Below are positions 5,967 to 6,134 of a stretch of DNA of 6,134 bases, piece after piece. The translations under genes were made by a program, and so were the position numbers. How positions within the stretch are numbered: position 1 is the first letter of the stretch; each line of letters opens with the position of its first letter. Source of the stretch: Rhodospirillales bacterium (GTDB taxonomy: Bacteria > Pseudomonadota > Alphaproteobacteria > Rhodospirillales > JAPHTL01); contig JAPHTL010000103.1 of NCBI GenBank assembly GCA_026193355.1, positions 1 to 6,134 on the forward strand, written 5' to 3'. The notes under the pieces are model-generated. The model worked only from the letters and a program-made list of their open reading frames with translations, was not told where the DNA came from and ran no database searches.

Positions 5967-5993
5967 GCCGCCCGGCGTTCCGGGCGGCTTTTT
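5967..5993 (+). terminator. Rho-independent terminator of lpxC
   Basis: GCCGCCCGG (5967-5975) pairs perfectly with CCGGGCGGC (5980-5988) around a CGTT loop, followed by five T residues (5989-5993). This is a strong intrinsic terminator 33 bases after the lpxC stop, so lpxC is probably transcribed mostly on its own rather than with the gene beginning near 6090. Confidence 0.92.
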
Positions 5994-6007
5994 CTTTGGC
6001 GCATCCG

Positions 6008-6038
6008 TTGCGGACAACCCGTTATCACATGATATAAT
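6008..6038 (+). promoter_or_regulatory. Extended -10 promoter for the downstream gene
   Basis: TATAAT (6033-6038) is a perfect -10, preceded by TG at 6030-6031 to give the extended form TGATATAAT. The -35 is weak: TTGCGG at 6008-6013 with a long 19-base spacer. Extended -10 promoters often tolerate a poor -35. Placed just after the lpxC terminator, it would start RNA near 6045, giving a leader of about 27 bases to ATG 6072 or 45 bases to ATG 6090. Confidence 0.65.
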
Positions 6039-6089
6039 CTCGTCGCCGCATTGCCCGCGACGCTCTTGCTTATGGATTATCGAACAGAC

Positions 6090-6134
6090 ATGACGCTTAT
6101 CAACCGCTTCTTCGAACGCCTTCCCGGGCTTTCC
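6090..6134 (+). CDS. Start of a downstream gene, truncated by the window edge
   Basis: A frame opens with ATG at 6090 and reads MTLINRFFERLPGLS to the window edge. ATG 6072 is in the same frame and would add six residues (MDYRTD); the frame is open back to 6033. Neither start has a visible Shine-Dalgarno, so the choice is uncertain. The promoter just upstream supports a gene starting here. In many alphaproteobacteria the gene after lpxC is bamD, encoding an outer membrane assembly lipoprotein, so that is the expectation from synteny. The 15 residues visible are too few to confirm it, and no lipobox is in view. Confidence 0.5.
   Translation, partial: MTLINRFFERLPGLS

Noticed and set aside
4965..6017. 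350-aa minus-strand open frame opposite lpxC
   Set aside because: It covers the whole of a well-supported lpxC and its terminator, has no recognisable domain, and is the expected antisense artefact of GC-rich codon use.

Overview
The window is a GC-rich stretch of a Gram-negative chromosome, almost certainly from an alphaproteobacterium. The evidence is the division and cell wall cluster order ftsA-ftsZ-lpxC, the FtsZ C-terminal tail (LEIPSFLRRQAN, the alphaproteobacterial form), the very long FtsZ linker, and the FtsZ N-terminus. I cannot place it below class with confidence; a Rhodospirillales-like lineage is a guess. There is no sign of phage, insertion sequence, CRISPR array, tRNA or rRNA.

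Layout: (1) 1-993, the 3' part of ftsA, plus strand, cut by the window edge. (2) 994-1109, a spacer with two small inverted repeats and a clear ftsZ ribosome binding site. (3) 1110-2846, a complete ftsZ (578 aa). (4) 2847-2981, a spacer with a GC hairpin and a strong intrinsic terminator ending ftsZ transcription. (5) 2982-4580, minus strand, a complete two-domain CYTH-CHAD protein (532 aa), converging on ftsZ and diverging from lpxC. (6) 4581-5006, an AT-richer divergent intergenic region with repeats, a candidate lpxC promoter and a structured lpxC leader. (7) 5007-5933, lpxC (308 aa), followed by an intrinsic terminator at 5967-5993. (8) 6008-6038, an extended -10 promoter, then the first codons of another plus-strand gene (6090 to the edge), whose product cannot be recognised from the part visible.

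How the genes fit together: FtsZ forms the cytokinetic ring, FtsA tethers it to the inner membrane through its C-terminal amphipathic helix, and LpxC commits UDP-GlcNAc-derived precursor to lipid A. The cluster therefore joins division to outer membrane synthesis. The CYTH-CHAD gene is an apparent insertion into this otherwise conserved order. Its domains point to triphosphate hydrolysis and polyphosphate binding.

No wholly new system is evident. The most interesting parts are the lpxC control region (a tandem TGTAACA repeat just upstream of a candidate -35, a Shine-Dalgarno sequence inside a hairpin, a mini-ORF, and alternative in-frame starts), the placement of CYTH-CHAD between ftsZ and lpxC, and the structured-looking segments inside the FtsZ linker.
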